Of a DNA stretch of 64,000 nucleotides, positions 43,001 to 54,608 are shown piece after piece (the stretch's first letter is position 1; each line of letters begins with the position of its first letter). The position numbers were made by a program, and so were the translations under genes. Source of the stretch: Halichondria panicea (lineage: Eukaryota > Porifera > Demospongiae > Suberitida > Halichondriidae); contig NC_087377.1 of NCBI RefSeq assembly GCF_963675165.1, positions 4,033,899-4,097,898 on the forward strand, read 5' to 3'. The notes beneath the pieces were generated by a model. That model did no database searches, had not been told where the DNA came from, and worked only from the letters and a program-made list of their open reading frames with translations.

Positions 43001-46000
43001 ATACCATACAACTACCCCAGCTTGCTACACCTTGTTGCCACTGAAGACAACACTATTGTTAACCTTGGATCTTCATCCATCTCGCTGGATCGCCTTCAAA
43101 CACACCAAATTGATGATATTGCTTCTCTTACATCAATTAGAGTTTCAAGCGACAAACCTCTTTCTGTTATCAGTTCTAAGAACTGTGTAGGATCTTGTGA
43201 CTACCTCAGCGAACAGTTGTTGCCCACTCACCTATGGGGTAGAAGATTCCTAGTGGCATCATTTCTTGGACTGAAAAATGGAGAGAGCTTAAGAATTTTG
43301 GCGTCAAAATTTCCTACTACAGTCACAATTGCGTGTGCAGGGAGTAACATTCCTCGTGTAGAATTTCTCTTTTCTCGTCTTGGTCAGTGGAGAGATGTAA
43401 AACTTGATGAGCAGTCTGGGGGTGTTAGGGACAGATTTTGTGTAGTAGAAGCTACGAACCCAGTGCATGTTCTTCAGTTTGCTCGAGTTAGTGTGGGTGA
43501 TTCGTACATGATGACCATTCCAGCTGTTGAACAATATGGAGAATATTTCACCGGATTCTATGTTCCAAATATATCTCCTTTTAACTTTGTAAATCTCTAT
43601 GTGGCACCTGAACATTTTGTTCCTGGAGGGATTCTTGTTGACGGAGATGCAGTGTTGGACTGGACAACTGTACGGTGTCATAGTGGTGAAATTTGTGGGT
43701 ATATCTCAAGACCTGTTTTAGCAAGAAGAAATTATCACACGGTACAGCATCAAGACCCCAGAGGCAGAATAGGAATATCAGCGTACGGATTTGATACTGG
43801 ACAGAACAGTTCTTACGGTTATCCTGCAAGCATGTACATACCATCTCCACAAAGTAAGCGAATAGTAGATCTATCATGCTAACCTCTCTAATGCCTCCCC
43901 CCTTATTCAGGTGTTGACGAATGTGCACCAAACTTGAATATTTGCGATCTAAATGCCCAGTGTATAAGTGTGAATGGACGTTACGAATGTGTCTGTAATG
44001 ATGGCTATGAGAAAAGAAGAGATGAAACCTGTACTGGTATGTAACTTAATGTGTTAACTGATAAATTAGCAGATTTTGCACCTTACAGATATAGATGAGT
44101 GTGCAGTTGGTACTAGTGGCTGTGATGTCAATGCTTACTGCACTAACACTATTGGTGGTAATAACTGTACCTGCAATACTGGCTTTATTGGAACTGGGAG
44201 AGTATGTACTCAAGGTATGTGCTCTCGATCAAGCTTGGTATGGAATAGTTTTAATAATTATTGTTCCTTGAACAGAATCGGATTTAACTGAATTTGAGGA
44301 CTACTTACCATTTATCAACGACAAACAAGAAGCGATAGATCTAAGTGATGATTCATGTTCAAAAATACCAGTACCTGCCATTCCCATTGGACCTGACACA
44401 GTCACTCAAATATGGGTATTGAAATAAATGCATTCTTTAAATATTCACACTGCAATAATTATTATTGTTTTAGATTTTGATTTAAGCAAATATAAATTGA
44501 ACTGCAGTTATTATTCTAACTTCACACAGATCTGTGAGAATGGAGTCATTTCTATTGGTGAAAGACCCTTCAAGTTATGGAGACCGAGACGTTTCCCCAG
44601 TGACAATCCACTTATCCAACAGGCAAACATCTTAGCTCCATTCTGGAATGATCATGAGCCAAATCCAGGTCTTGGAGCTGTGAAATCTCAAATTTTTGAA
44701 AAAGGTCCCGATCAAACTGACCAAGGCATTAATAGATTCGTTGCTCATCAGCAAGGTCTGAAGGAGTTCAAAGGTGAATGGATGATACTTGTGAGCTGGG
44801 AGAATGTGTCACCATACACTCGATGCAGCGATGTTCAAGTGAGTGCAATACTTGTTCAGCATATATATATGCGCACACTAGCCCGTTTACACGACACCTA
44901 ATAAATAAATTATAGTATAATTATGTTCTTCCATGCAGGTAGAGCAAAACTCCTACCAAGCTATAATTATCTCCGATTTTACAACAACATATGCTGTGTT
45001 CACTTATAATGCCAATGCATTGAAGTGGTCCAGTATTTGTGATGATGTGTACTCTATTATTGGCTACAACTTTGATCAGAGGAAGACAGAGTCTTTAAAT
45101 ATTCCCTCATTTCAAAACCATCGTTTCAGTGGATCAAGTAACATCAAACAAATTCCTCTGAAATTCCGGACTCAAAATGTTCAATGGGCCAACCTGATCT
45201 ATCTCATTGGCAAGGATGAAAGCCCAATACAACGTTCAGCTGCTGAATGTGTATCGATGGGAAATAGAGACGGGAGTCAGTTTATGGACCGTGGTGTTCG
45301 TGTGGAACAAGGTCTGTCGTGTCCATGCTCAGTAGAACAAGCATTCCGAGATCGAAGATATATCCATGCTGCTGCATATCTCGCTGAGATCACTGGTGAT
45401 GATAGATTCCTTTCTAAGAACTGTTTTGTACAAGTGTTTAAGCCTCTCAGAGCTAATAGAGGTGTTCATATGTGCTGCTACAGTACAAGGTAAGATGATG
45501 TATATGCATATGCATGTGTGCAAGTAGTGGGAAGTCGTATTCTGACTTTCTCGAATCAATATTTGATCTATCTATAATTATATTTAACACATACACATGA
45601 GTGCATCATTTGATTATGTTGCACAAAAGTGATTGCCTTTTTTAGTGAGGAGTCACATGGAGCTCTGTTAGGATCACCATTCCAAAGTGAAGCAAGCTCT
45701 CTTTTACGATTCCATCCTTACACTGAGCGTGACGACTTTATGGAATATGATTACCAATTTCAAAGGAGCTGTTGCTTCGGTAAATCAGACAACATGTGCC
45801 CGACTTACACCAACCAGCGCAGGGCTGATGAATGTTTGAGCTACACACCCTCAGAGTTTGGTAAGTCATTCTAGACATAGTAATGATTTAAACCATTCAC
45901 ATGTGCATTGCATGCATGCAGGCTTAAGAATGTAAATTTACCGTCTTATTATTTCATTGCATGTTTTAATTTCCTGTGAGCTGTGTGTTATTGAGCTCTT

Positions 46001-49000
46001 GTGATGAATTGTCTATTCTTTCTCAGCCTGGTTTTGGGGTGACCCTCACTTCAAGACACTGGATGGTGCCGGCTATACATTCAATGGATGGGGAGAATAC
46101 AGCTTACTGGAGATTAGCACATCAGAGGTTCAGTTCCTTCTTCAAGGTCGGACCAATCCTGTCAGCAACTCTAAAGCCACTCAACTGGTAGCCTTCGCTA
46201 TGGAGGCCTTACCAAACAACCCTGTTGAGGTATATTATTTATGTTTGCAACATGTACAGCTGCTATTTATATTCTTTCTACATAAATTATTGTACAGATA
46301 CGACTGGATACAGCTACGAATAAGTTTATCGTTCTTTTCAAAGGGTCTGATATTACTGACAGTGTCTCCACGATAGGGGATCTATATTTCTCACCAAATT
46401 TTGATGTCTTTATAACCAGAGATTCCCAAAATGTCCTAGTGTGTGCTTTTCCTATTGGCATTTCCATGACAGTCACAGTTTCTTCGGGGATGCTCTCATT
46501 TGTACTCGGAATACCTGATGATTTCCGAAATATGACTCGAGGGCTCATGGGCAATTATAATGGAATCGAAACGGATGACCTCGTGTATCGGAATGGGACA
46601 ATGCTTGCTCAGAATTCATCCGATAGATTGATTCATGAAATGGGACAATCATGTAAGTGTATGTTTTTTGCGACCAATTGTACCTTCGTTTTAAAACTTT
46701 CATAGAGGTCACCTTATAATACAGCACGGTACCCATGCACAGTCTTCCTATAGCATGTGTTTAAACCTAGCTGTGTTAATAGGCCACCTCTTTTATTACA
46801 CAGCCACTATGGGCAACCACTATATAGAACAAGTTTCGCGTACTGTACTTTACTATGCTTCACATGATTTTCGTTATTATCACAGGGCAAATCAGACCAG
46901 ATGAGTCAGTGTTTACATATCCTGAGGGCAATACTGCACTGGACTTTGCTTTTCCTGACCACACCCCAGAGTTTCTGAACGATGTGGTTGCCACGGCAAG
47001 TGTAGAGGTGTTGACTGCCTGTGGGGACAGTGTACAGTGCATATTCGATACATCTCAGACTGGTGACATCAGTATTGGGCTGGAGACTAAGCTCATCAAT
47101 GAAGCAAATGTGGCCTACAGGCAGCAAGCAAGTAGGTTGACGAGGATTGTGTGGGAAGCTATACAATCACATGTTCAAAGCCAACTCGTTAATTGGCGTT
47201 GTAAAGTGTGTTTTGTCGTACTTGACCTCATAATGTAATATTTGGTATAGTACATAATTAACAACATACTATAGTCCACCATTGTATAATTACAATCCTT
47301 GATTCTGAATATGAGCAAAGTATTTCGCTACCTAGCATTTCTTATCAGTATTGTGTCTACTGCAACGTTATCCTGATACTTGATACTAGATACAATAATT
47401 ATTATAAGCCTGAAGTTATACTCACTTATACATATATAATTATACAAGTTATTAGCTTTCCCTCCCTCCCTCCCTCCCTCCCTCAGTCAACAGTCCACCA
47501 CTCATTGCTGGTCCCTCTGTTTTTATGGTCACTCTGGGACAAGAAGCCGAGTTGGCCTTCACTGTAACAGACGATAACAATATCTCAAGCGTGTCACTAA
47601 TTGGAGGCCTGCCCATCAACTCAACTCTAATGGTGTCACCAATGAATGGATTTTCCGAAGTTACATTTCGATGGACTATAACTGAGATTGTCGATGTGGC
47701 GCTGTTGTTTGTGGCTAGAGACGAGCGCGGTGCAGTGTCAGTGTTGAATGTGCAGGTGCAGATCTGTGCTTGTGAGAATGGTGGTGACTGTACAGAAGTA
47801 CAAAGTACTGCAGAGAATACGGTGGTACTCAACTGTGACTGCCTTGAAGGTATGATGTTATATAGTTATGGTGTAATAACCGGACTGTCAGCTTTAATGA
47901 TTCCACACATTTCTCATGCAGCCTATGTAGGTAGGTTCTGTGCCGATGACTCTGATGGCTGCACTAGTGTGATATGCTTTGAGGAGGTGACATGCGTCGA
48001 TGTCCCTGCCCCTGGAGTGGGGGTAATGTGCGGACCATGCCCAGTAGGGTATTTTGGAGATGGACAGAAATGTGATGGTAAGTTATTAATTGAAATGCCG
48101 AAATTGGGCTCAGAAAACACACGTGATTATTTTATTGAGCATGCACATCGTCTAAAATTACAGAATTCAGAACACTAGATTGCAAGTTATGACTGCACGT
48201 ATTTACACATGTACAGTTGTTGTGTTATTATTTCACATGATTGTCTCTTATAGATATCAACGAGTGTGAGGAGGATGCTCACAACTGTACTGATGTCTGT
48301 GTGAATGTACAGGGAGGGTTCGAGTGTGCCTGTAACCAAGGTTACACACTAGCTGACACTACATCATGTACTGGTAAGGGAACATAAATTTAATAACGAC
48401 ACGAACCTGTTATACAATCTATAGACCACGTTAAGATGTGCAGGCAGTAATATAGAATTTGTCCAATAATGAATTATAGCGCATAATAATGCCTGCTAAG
48501 CCTTTTCTGACATCCTGTAACATAAATTATTACTAAGGTTGGTGATTCGAATTTAATTTTTCTCGGCAGATGTCGATGAGTGTAGTGTATTGAATGGTGG
48601 TTGCCATCAAGTATGCAACAACTTTGAGGGAGGGTTCGAGTGCGACTGTTTGGACAGATTTACATTGAACAATGACAACACAACATGTCAAGGTGTTACT
48701 TGTATAATAGCAACTGCAATACATATACGTACTGTACAATTATAGATTCATTTGTTGCTTGACAGATTATTATAATGATAGTTTTGTGGCATGCACACAT
48801 GCACAATAATTATTACGCCCAACAACATTTTTTTACCATTTGTGATTAATAATATACATCTTCCTTCAGTTATACCGGAGTCTACTTGTTCCGGTGACGT
48901 TATATGCTCTCAGAAATGTGTGAGGTTATTTGGTGTGGACGTGTGTAGCTGTAACCTTGGATACATGTTGGACAGAGATAATGTCACCTGTTCAGGTGAG

Positions 49001-52000
49001 GAGCTATTATCAAGTGCTTGTTAATTAAATTTTTATTAAATTCCATTGTTGAATATTTACATTACACATACCGTACTCTACCGAGATTACGCCCATGTCC
49101 GAAATTATGCCCACTCCCACTTTTGAGTGAAAGTTTTTATGCACCTATCAATGGCAAGCCCCACCTCCCCCAGTACGGGCATAGGTGGGGCTATAAGTGG
49201 GGATTTGATCTTGAATTTTTCCCCAGGGGCAGGGCAATTGATCATTGCGTATGCAGTAACTAACACAGCCATGTGCTGATCTGGTACTGATCATTGCACT
49301 TATACACGGGATTTGACAGCGAGGCTGCCCCCAGATGTGGTGCAGTTGAATTATGCAAATCCCCACCTATGCCTGTATTGGGGGAGGTGGGGCTTGCCAT
49401 TGATAGGTGCATTAATACATACTCAGGTCAGCAAGAATGGAAATTATTGCTGAATCATTGACAATTATGCATGCATAAACATTATGTGCTGCTGCTTTAT
49501 CACACAGATATTGACGAGTGTGTAGAGTCACCATGTGATCAAGAGTGCAGTAACTCTGATGGAGGGTTCGAGTGTATCTGTGAGGGAGGATATGTGTTGA
49601 ACACGGATGAGAGGAGCTGTTTGGGTATGTGTGTTAGAGTGAAATGTTAATACAGCTTGTGTGTAGATATATATTGGACATAAATACGTACTAAGGAATA
49701 GCCATGCATAATTATGGTACCTATACATAATTATACCATGCTTTTAATTAAAGCCTTTATAGCTGTATTATGACGAATCATTGTTGCTCCTACAGATATA
49801 GACGAGTGCTTGGTGGCTGCTGAGAATGACAATGACCTTTGCACCTCTCCCATGTTCTGCTCCAATGTACCAGGTGGCTTTGAGTGTTTGTGTCCTGGGG
49901 GAACTGAGCAAGCAGGTGGCACATGTGTCTTCAAAGGTGAGCTATCTCTTGTACCAGCTAGTTTATAGTTACATTACTTAAGTGTATACCGTATAAAGTC
50001 TCTGAATAGACAACAGTTATTATGACATTCCTACAGATATAGACGAGTGCTCGGTAGCTGCCGAGAATGATACTGACCTTTGCACCTCTCCCATGTTCTG
50101 CTCTAATACACTGGGTGGCTTTGAGTGTTTGTGCCCTGGGGGGACTGAGCAAGCAGGTGGCACATGTGTCTCCATAGGTGAGCTATCTCTTATACCAGCA
50201 AGTTTATAGCTACATTACTTGAGTGTATACCGTATAAAGTCTCTGAATAGACGACAGTTATTATGACATTCCTACAGATATAGACGAGTGCTCGGTAGCT
50301 GCCGAGAATGATACTGACCTTTGCACCTCTCCCATGTTCTGCTCTAATACACTGGGTGGCTTTGAGTGTTTGTGTCCTGGGGGGACTGAGCAAGCAGGTG
50401 GCACATGTGTCTCCATAGGTGAGCTATCTCTTATACTATATTACTTGAGTGTATACCGTGAAGTCTTTGAACATATAATTGTATATTGTCTAAAGACGAT
50501 GAGAGGTTCTTTATTCTTTATATATAATGACGATGCAGTGTCCCTTAGGCTTTCAATTGATTGATTGATTTCCTCTTTCTCCTCAGATACAAATGTTCGT
50601 CGTGTCAATGATTCTGTGATTGGAGATCCACTGATGACTGTACCTCTCTACCTCACCAACACTAGTGCACTACAGAGCAATATCAATCTTGGAGAGAATG
50701 AAGTTATTAACCTGTGTTTTGAAATCCATGGTCGATCTGATGAATATTTCAATCTCGTGTCTGACTCTTGTATTAGCGTGAATGCACATTACCAGCGAGC
50801 AGATCCACAACTACCCGCCAATATTATTGATGAGGTAACAGTACGAGCAGTTGGTCTTGATGGGATCTGCCGAAATATTGCAGTCAGTGTCGAAAATTGC
50901 CAGGCAACAATCGATGGATCTGTGCTCGATGAGACGTACACAAGTGCTGGAATATCTGTGAGACTGTATCGAAATCGTGTTCGAATTTCTGCTCCTAATT
51001 GCCAAGACCTTGATTTGGTGATGTGGGTGTTTTGTGAGCAGACAGAGTTGAGGGGCTACCCTGAACTGGGAGAGCCTGATATCGTGGTCAATGTTAATAT
51101 GATTCACTTTGTGATTGCTCGTGGACTTAATATCAGAGAATCAGCTCATGGCTTGCTGGGTAAGTGGTGAATAAAGAGGGTACATGGGCTAAACACGAGC
51201 CCCGTTTACATTTAAACCAATCCGGATTAGCGTTCGTGTAAAACGAACCTTATCTGGTTTTAATTCGTATTAGCCAACCCACCTCTGAAGGTGGTGCAGA
51301 TTGTGTCAGAAGCGGTTTAGGTGTGTGAGTAAACATGAAGAGCTAATTCGTTGTACATGTTTGTGGGTGTTTTTAAAGTAAGCCTGTAACTTCCTATCAG
51401 CCAATGTTTTGCGCAAATGCAATTAGTATATAGTCGTTTTACTATGCCCACTACTAAGAAAAATCTGACCCGGATTCAATTGGGACTCGACCCGGATTAG
51501 GTATCGTGTAAACAGGGCTCTAGTGTACACACTCAATCACGTACTCTAACAGTTGACATTTTTTACTTTTTAGAGAACAACATTTTGCATGGTGCTATAT
51601 AATATGCATAATATAATATGGTGACTTTTGTTGAGGTGTTGTTTGTATACACAAGCTGCATGTTCATTTAAGACCTGGGTTTGGGTTAGAGATCACATTT
51701 GATGGCCTTTCTTCATGGGTGTACGGCCATTGAGATGGGTTCCACTGTACACAGTTAAGTGTTAAATACTTTAATTACTTTAAATACTAAAATCTTAATT
51801 TTTTCTGTCTATTTTTTTTTTACAGGTCAGTTTTGGAATGTTCCCATCACCATTGAGCGCTACTTGGGCTCTCTCTCTGATGGCAGCACACGAGACGATA
51901 CCTACATCCTGACTGTCAACTATCCGAACATGTCCCCTCGTCGTTTTGTGACCTTTCTTCACTCTGTAACTTGGGACAGACGAGGAAAAGAGTACTGTTT

Positions 52001-52154
52001 GTACGGGGGTAACCGACAGGGTGGAGGGATACTTGAGATAGAGTCACCAAATGATCCCATTATCCAGGGACGCTACAGAGATTATATCGTGGGGGAACAG
52101 TTCGGAGTGGACTTTGCGTATTCTCATTTCGAATCTTCTGAGTGCAGTCTGTGA
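39248..52154 (+). CDS. Copy E: complete 33-exon mosaic adhesion protein gene (~2638 aa)
   Basis: Exons: 39248-39491, 39679-39834, 39961-40098, 40359-40496, 40560-40766, 40819-40959, 41017-41229, 41480-41653, 41711-41908, 41970-42098, 42158-42343, 42409-42600, 42654-43853, 43911-44036, 44089-44214, 44276-44415, 44530-44838, 44939-45489, 45646-45860, 46027-46229, 46298-46652, 46886-47131, 47487-47849, 47922-48077, 48254-48373, 48570-48692, 48870-48995, 49508-49624, 49796-49936, 50037-50177, 50278-50418, 50587-51159 and 51826-52154. They sum to 7917 bases, a whole number of codons with a single terminal stop. All introns are GT-AG. Most exons are phase 1-1, so modules can be added or lost without frame damage. 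The product has a signal peptide and no visible membrane segment. It combines calcium-binding, MUC4-like and ITIH-like modules, so a secreted matrix or cell-aggregation role is likely but unproven. This is the reference for judging lesions in the other copies. Confidence 0.88.
40359..42343 (+). CDS. Copy E exons 4-11: four Calx-beta-like repeats
   Basis: Residues 180-294, 295-412, 413-536 and 537-641, each from two exons. Repeat 1 has VCENQGREVFVTLDTTG and SVSEGSETILLE. Repeat 2 has the Calx-beta-type LIDDNIAEQQEHFLI. Repeats 3 and 4 keep the strand pattern (YTVMEGESVEVCLVN; YSITQPEDSVEICIV) with extra cysteines. Such repeats bind calcium at their inter-domain ends. Sponge aggregation factors also use Calx-beta repeats, but always in other contexts as far as I know. 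Confidence 0.8.
42409..42600 (+). CDS. Copy E exon 12: Sushi domain
   Basis: Residues about 643-703: DECPVLLDP, GSIAIYSCDVG, ARFRECTADLTWSGIPPIC. Four cysteines and the tryptophan typical of CCP modules. Confidence 0.9.
42654..43853 (+). CDS. Copy E exon 13: IgGFc-binding-type domain
   Basis: A single 400-codon exon (residues 706-1105), starting GVEGVVESLSNDFIVGF and ending YPASMYIPSPQ. Members of this family are found in FCGBP and many invertebrate mosaics. The first third is variable between copies (TDTNIFESQALIVTTNGQSV here). The rest, including LLPTHLWGRRFLVASFLGL, is nearly constant. Confidence 0.85.
43911..44214 (+). CDS. Copy E exons 14-15: two EGF-CA modules
   Basis: 43911-44036 and 44089-44214. 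Calcium-binding EGF starts VDECAPNLNIC and DIDECAVGTSGC. Rigid calcium-linked pairs usually act as spacers. Confidence 0.9.
44276..45860 (+). CDS. Copy E exons 16-19: NIDO and AMOP domains
   Basis: Exons 44276-44415, 44530-44838, 44939-45489 and 45646-45860. NIDO motifs: ICENGVISIGERPFKLW, APFWNDHEPNPGLG, GYNFDQRK. AMOP motifs: CPCSVEQAFRDRRYIHAAAY, HMCCYSTR, SCCFGKSDNMCPTY. This is the only block whose introns are mostly not in phase 1 (0, 0, 2), so it behaves as one unit. Confidence 0.85.
46027..47131 (+). CDS. Copy E exons 20-22: VWD domain with GDPH site
   Basis: Exons 46027-46229, 46298-46652 and 46886-47131. Opens AWFWGDPHFKTLDGAGYTFN; GDPH is at 46038-46049. GLMGNYNGIETDD is late in exon 21. 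Exon 22 is a post-VWD stretch with two cysteines (LTACGDSVQC). In MUC4 and related mucins GDPH in the VWD is cut between Asp and Pro; conservation here suggests the same but is inference. Confidence 0.9.
47487..47849 (+). CDS. Copy E exon 23: beta-rich linker and start of EGF region
   Basis: 121 codons, phase 1-1. A cadherin- or dystroglycan-like beta pattern (GPSVFMVTLGQEAELAFTVT, EVTFRWTITEIVDVALLF) runs into ICACENGGDC. Family not certain. The acceptor is preceded by a CCCT tetranucleotide repeat (47460-47483) that serves as pyrimidine tract. Confidence 0.7.
47922..49624 (+). CDS. Copy E exons 24-28: EGF modules
   Basis: Exons 47922-48077, 48254-48373, 48570-48692, 48870-48995 and 49508-49624. 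Three begin with the calcium-binding D-I/V-(N/D)-E-C motif ([24 protein letters not shown]). All are phase 1-1. The intron before 49508 contains an inverted-repeat element. Confidence 0.85.
49138..49415. mobile_element. MITE-like inverted-repeat element in copy E
   Basis: The left end ATGCACCTATCAATGGCAAG (about 49139) is mirrored at the right end (CTTGCCATTGATAGGTGCAT, ending about 49412). The ends are about 50 bp with few mismatches. About 278 bp in total, no ORF, in the intron before exon 28. Copy C lacks it at this place. Confidence 0.7.
49796..50418 (+). CDS. Copy E exons 29-31: tandem triplication of an EGF-CA exon
   Basis: Three 141-bp exons at 49796-49936, 50037-50177 and 50278-50418, repeating with an exact 241-bp period (exon plus 100-bp intron). 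The second and third are nearly identical in both exon and intron. The first is more diverged (DIDECLVAAENDND; ends CVFK rather than CVSI). All are phase 1-1, so each adds one EGF module. Copy C has only one. Confidence 0.9.
50587..52154 (+). CDS. Copy E exons 32-33: ITI_HC_C-like C-terminal domain
   Basis: Residues 2339-2638. Resembles the C-terminal domain of inter-alpha-trypsin inhibitor heavy chains: GDPLMTVPLYL then INLCFEIHG (compare the DPHF start and LCFNI of ITIH), SAHGLLGQFW across the exon junction (compare THGLLGQFF), and CLYGG then RDYIVGEQF (compare CWF and TDYIVP). Asp-Pro of GDPL is at 50622-50633. ITIH proteins also have VIT and VWA domains; neither is seen here. The protein ends 11-12 residues after the domain. 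Confidence 0.75.
51197..51520. mobile_element. MITE-like element in the last intron of copy E
   Basis: The ends GAGCCCCGTTTACA and TGTAAACAGGGCTC are inverted repeats, followed inward by CCGGATTAG on both sides. 324 bp, no ORF. I found no clear target duplication. The other copies lack it in this intron. Confidence 0.65.
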
Positions 52155-52454
52155 ATAATTATCATAGCAATTATAGAGAGACTTCTAAGTGTGCGTTAAT
52201 TGTAATTATAATCTTTCTTGTGTCACTGTTATTGTTATGTGCTAGCTAGTCTACTATCGTTTTAATTTGTATACATGACTCTACTAGTGGCTATAATTAG
52301 TACAAACTCTATTTCCTTATTCCAATAATTGCTCTACAAGTGAATTAATGATTTACGTGCACATGACAAGCAGTAAGCAAAATTATGCGTGCGTATGCGT
52401 GAGCAAGTAAAAATAGTTACGAGACCCAAGCTTATCTACAGTACGTTTTGTTCT

Positions 52455-52474
52455 GCCGGTGGATATCCACCGGC
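52455..52474. repeat. 20-bp perfect palindrome
   Basis: GCCGGTGGATATCCACCGGC reads the same on both strands. Confidence 0.9.
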
Positions 52475-53028
52475 TTCAATCAGATTGCAGTATTTCAAGT
52501 GGATTGATCACACCTACTTAACTTTACCACGTGTGAATTTTGCACATGCTAGATTGATTGAGAGGCGTGGCCAACACCCACTTTTAATACTGAAATGATA
52601 TTCATTGCTATTGGCCAGCTTATATACAGCCATTAAAAATAACGAGTTCATAATGCTATTGCGTAACATGCCAGAACAAACTGTAGATATAGGATTGGTT
52701 CCCATCCTCCTTGAGGGAGAGCGGCAATGCCTGTCACTAGGAATGACCGGCCCTCAAAGTATGCTAGCAAATGTATGCTTTATTTTGATCTCATCCCCCC
52801 TCTCCCTACTGTAGCCCAATGACGTGAACCTGCACTATATACACGTATAGCCTGTAATGATAACAACCTTGAGCTAGTTGTCTCACTCCTAGCAGCGAGT
52901 CCGGGGTATATATGTGTATGTTAACAAGACCATCGGGCCTTTGTATTGAGAGTTTCATGCATTTCCTCTCTTTTGTACATTATACGTAATACTATATACC
53001 ATTGTGTACATGTTATGACTACATGTAA

Positions 53029-53303
53029 GGCCACTCCAAGTGATACTCTGGTTTCTGGTCCACCGCCCGCATCAGATTTTATTCTTGGATTTCTATCTCA
53101 TTATTGGATTTCTATCCCATTATTTCTACTACGCATGCGCAGAATGGTCCATGCGGTACAAAATAGTGTGATAATGATATTCATTTGCAAAATAATGAGA
53201 TTCATAAGGTGAAATTGATAATGACATAATGAGAAAAGCCGCCCGCCCGCATGCAATTAGAAAAACTTCAGGACCAGAAACCAGAGTGTCACTTGGAGTG
53301 GCC
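53029..53303. mobile_element. PIF/Harbinger-like MITE
   Basis: The 275-bp element starts GGCCACTCCAAGTGATACTC and ends with the near complement (GAGTGTCACTTGGAGTGGCC), flanked by TAA on both sides (53026-53028, 53304-53306). A 3-bp TAA duplication and GGCC ends fit PIF/Harbinger. No ORF. Confidence 0.8.
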
Positions 53304-54504
53304 TAATGAAAAGTCTGCATCTAAGTAAAATAGTAATGGTCCCATGCTGCTTACTATACCATTATAGGTATATACCTAGCTACTATATAGCACTTTCTAT
53401 CTATAGCTATAATTATGTGCTCTCAATCTCAAAGACAATTCCATTTTATAGTTTGTATGGTATACCTTTACAGAATTGCATATTAAAATTTGCCAGTGTA
53501 CAGTTAAGTTGTTTGTTTGGGTGGTTGATAACTAGCCTCGATCCCAGGCCGAGTTTTTGCTTTTATAACGGTTAGTATATTAATACTAATAGTGCAATTG
53601 TGGTACGGAACCAGGTATAATGTTAATTGAACGTTAAATGGCACTATACACTAGCCTCAATTCCTGCATTAATCAGCCTGGGATCAAGGTTACACTATAT
53701 ACAAGCCTGATTGTGTTTCTAGCTAATGCAAAGCAAGGTACGTGTTTGCTTACCTCGCATTATACAATATTTACAAATCCCTTTGTTTTCTACACAATGT
53801 GCATGTTACCATCTGCGTGTTTGTATTACCCAACACAAGTGCAACATGCTATAATTATATTACACCATTGCCTATACGAACATAACATTCCATCTTGGAT
53901 CGGGTCACTATGATTACACAAGGGTGCATGCGATTACTAACGTGTTGCCCAATAACGTCAAACTCTTCTGATTGGTCAAGTTTTTCACTAGTGATAATTA
54001 TGGTAAATTCTTAGGTTTTCTTCCCATGCACTACTAGTGCAAAAGGCAGTAATAGCCTATAAAAGTGACCAAATGAGTTATTGGGTGGAATGGTGGGGTA
54101 TAAATTATAAGTCCCAAAAGTAGATTTCTTGCACGAATCTACTGCATTCACGTACGTAACTGTTACAGATGAGTGCATTATGCCATATATATTGCACTGT
54201 ATTATATGGTTGCTATGCCATGGTAGTGATGCAACATGCCATATACAGGGCACTGGATTGCTTTGATCTGCCCGCTCATTGCATGGGCAACAAATTGATA
54301 CAGTTTTACCACACAATTTCAATGAAGACTATAATAATTATAACTGTAAAGGCTTCATATCAGGTTCTTTCTCTACTGCATATTGCTTGTCATCCATGCA
54401 TTAGCCACTGTAACTGCATGCATGCTCAACTGTAAACTTCATATAGTTCGTATACTGTTTGCCGTGCATGCAACAGTTACAGCTTGCGAGTTCATGTCTT
54501 CACT

Positions 54505-54608
54505 CTAGCCTCGATCCCAGGCCGAGTTTTCGCTTTTATAACGGTTAGGCGAACAACTGGTCGCCTAACCGTTATAAAAGCGAAAACTCGGCCTGGGATC
54601 GAGGCTAG
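54505..54608. mobile_element. Near-perfect 104-bp foldback element, TAGCCTCGATCCC family
   Basis: CTAGCCTCGATCCCAGGCCG begins an arm of about 47 bp that is followed, after a 10-base loop, by its exact complement. Direct repeats TCTTCACT flank it (54497-54504, 54609-54616), with CTAG following on the right. One end of the same family lies at 53533-53576, and a 750-bp member at about 57302-58050. Confidence 0.85.

Noticed and set aside
39248-52154. Naming the gene a sponge aggregation factor
   Set aside because: Calx-beta and VWD are shared with that family, but the NIDO, AMOP, Sushi, IgGFc and ITI_HC_C set is different, and I cannot test homology here.
52455-52474. 20-bp palindrome as an operator or protein-binding site
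   Set aside because: No gene nearby and no second copy; kept as a repeat only.
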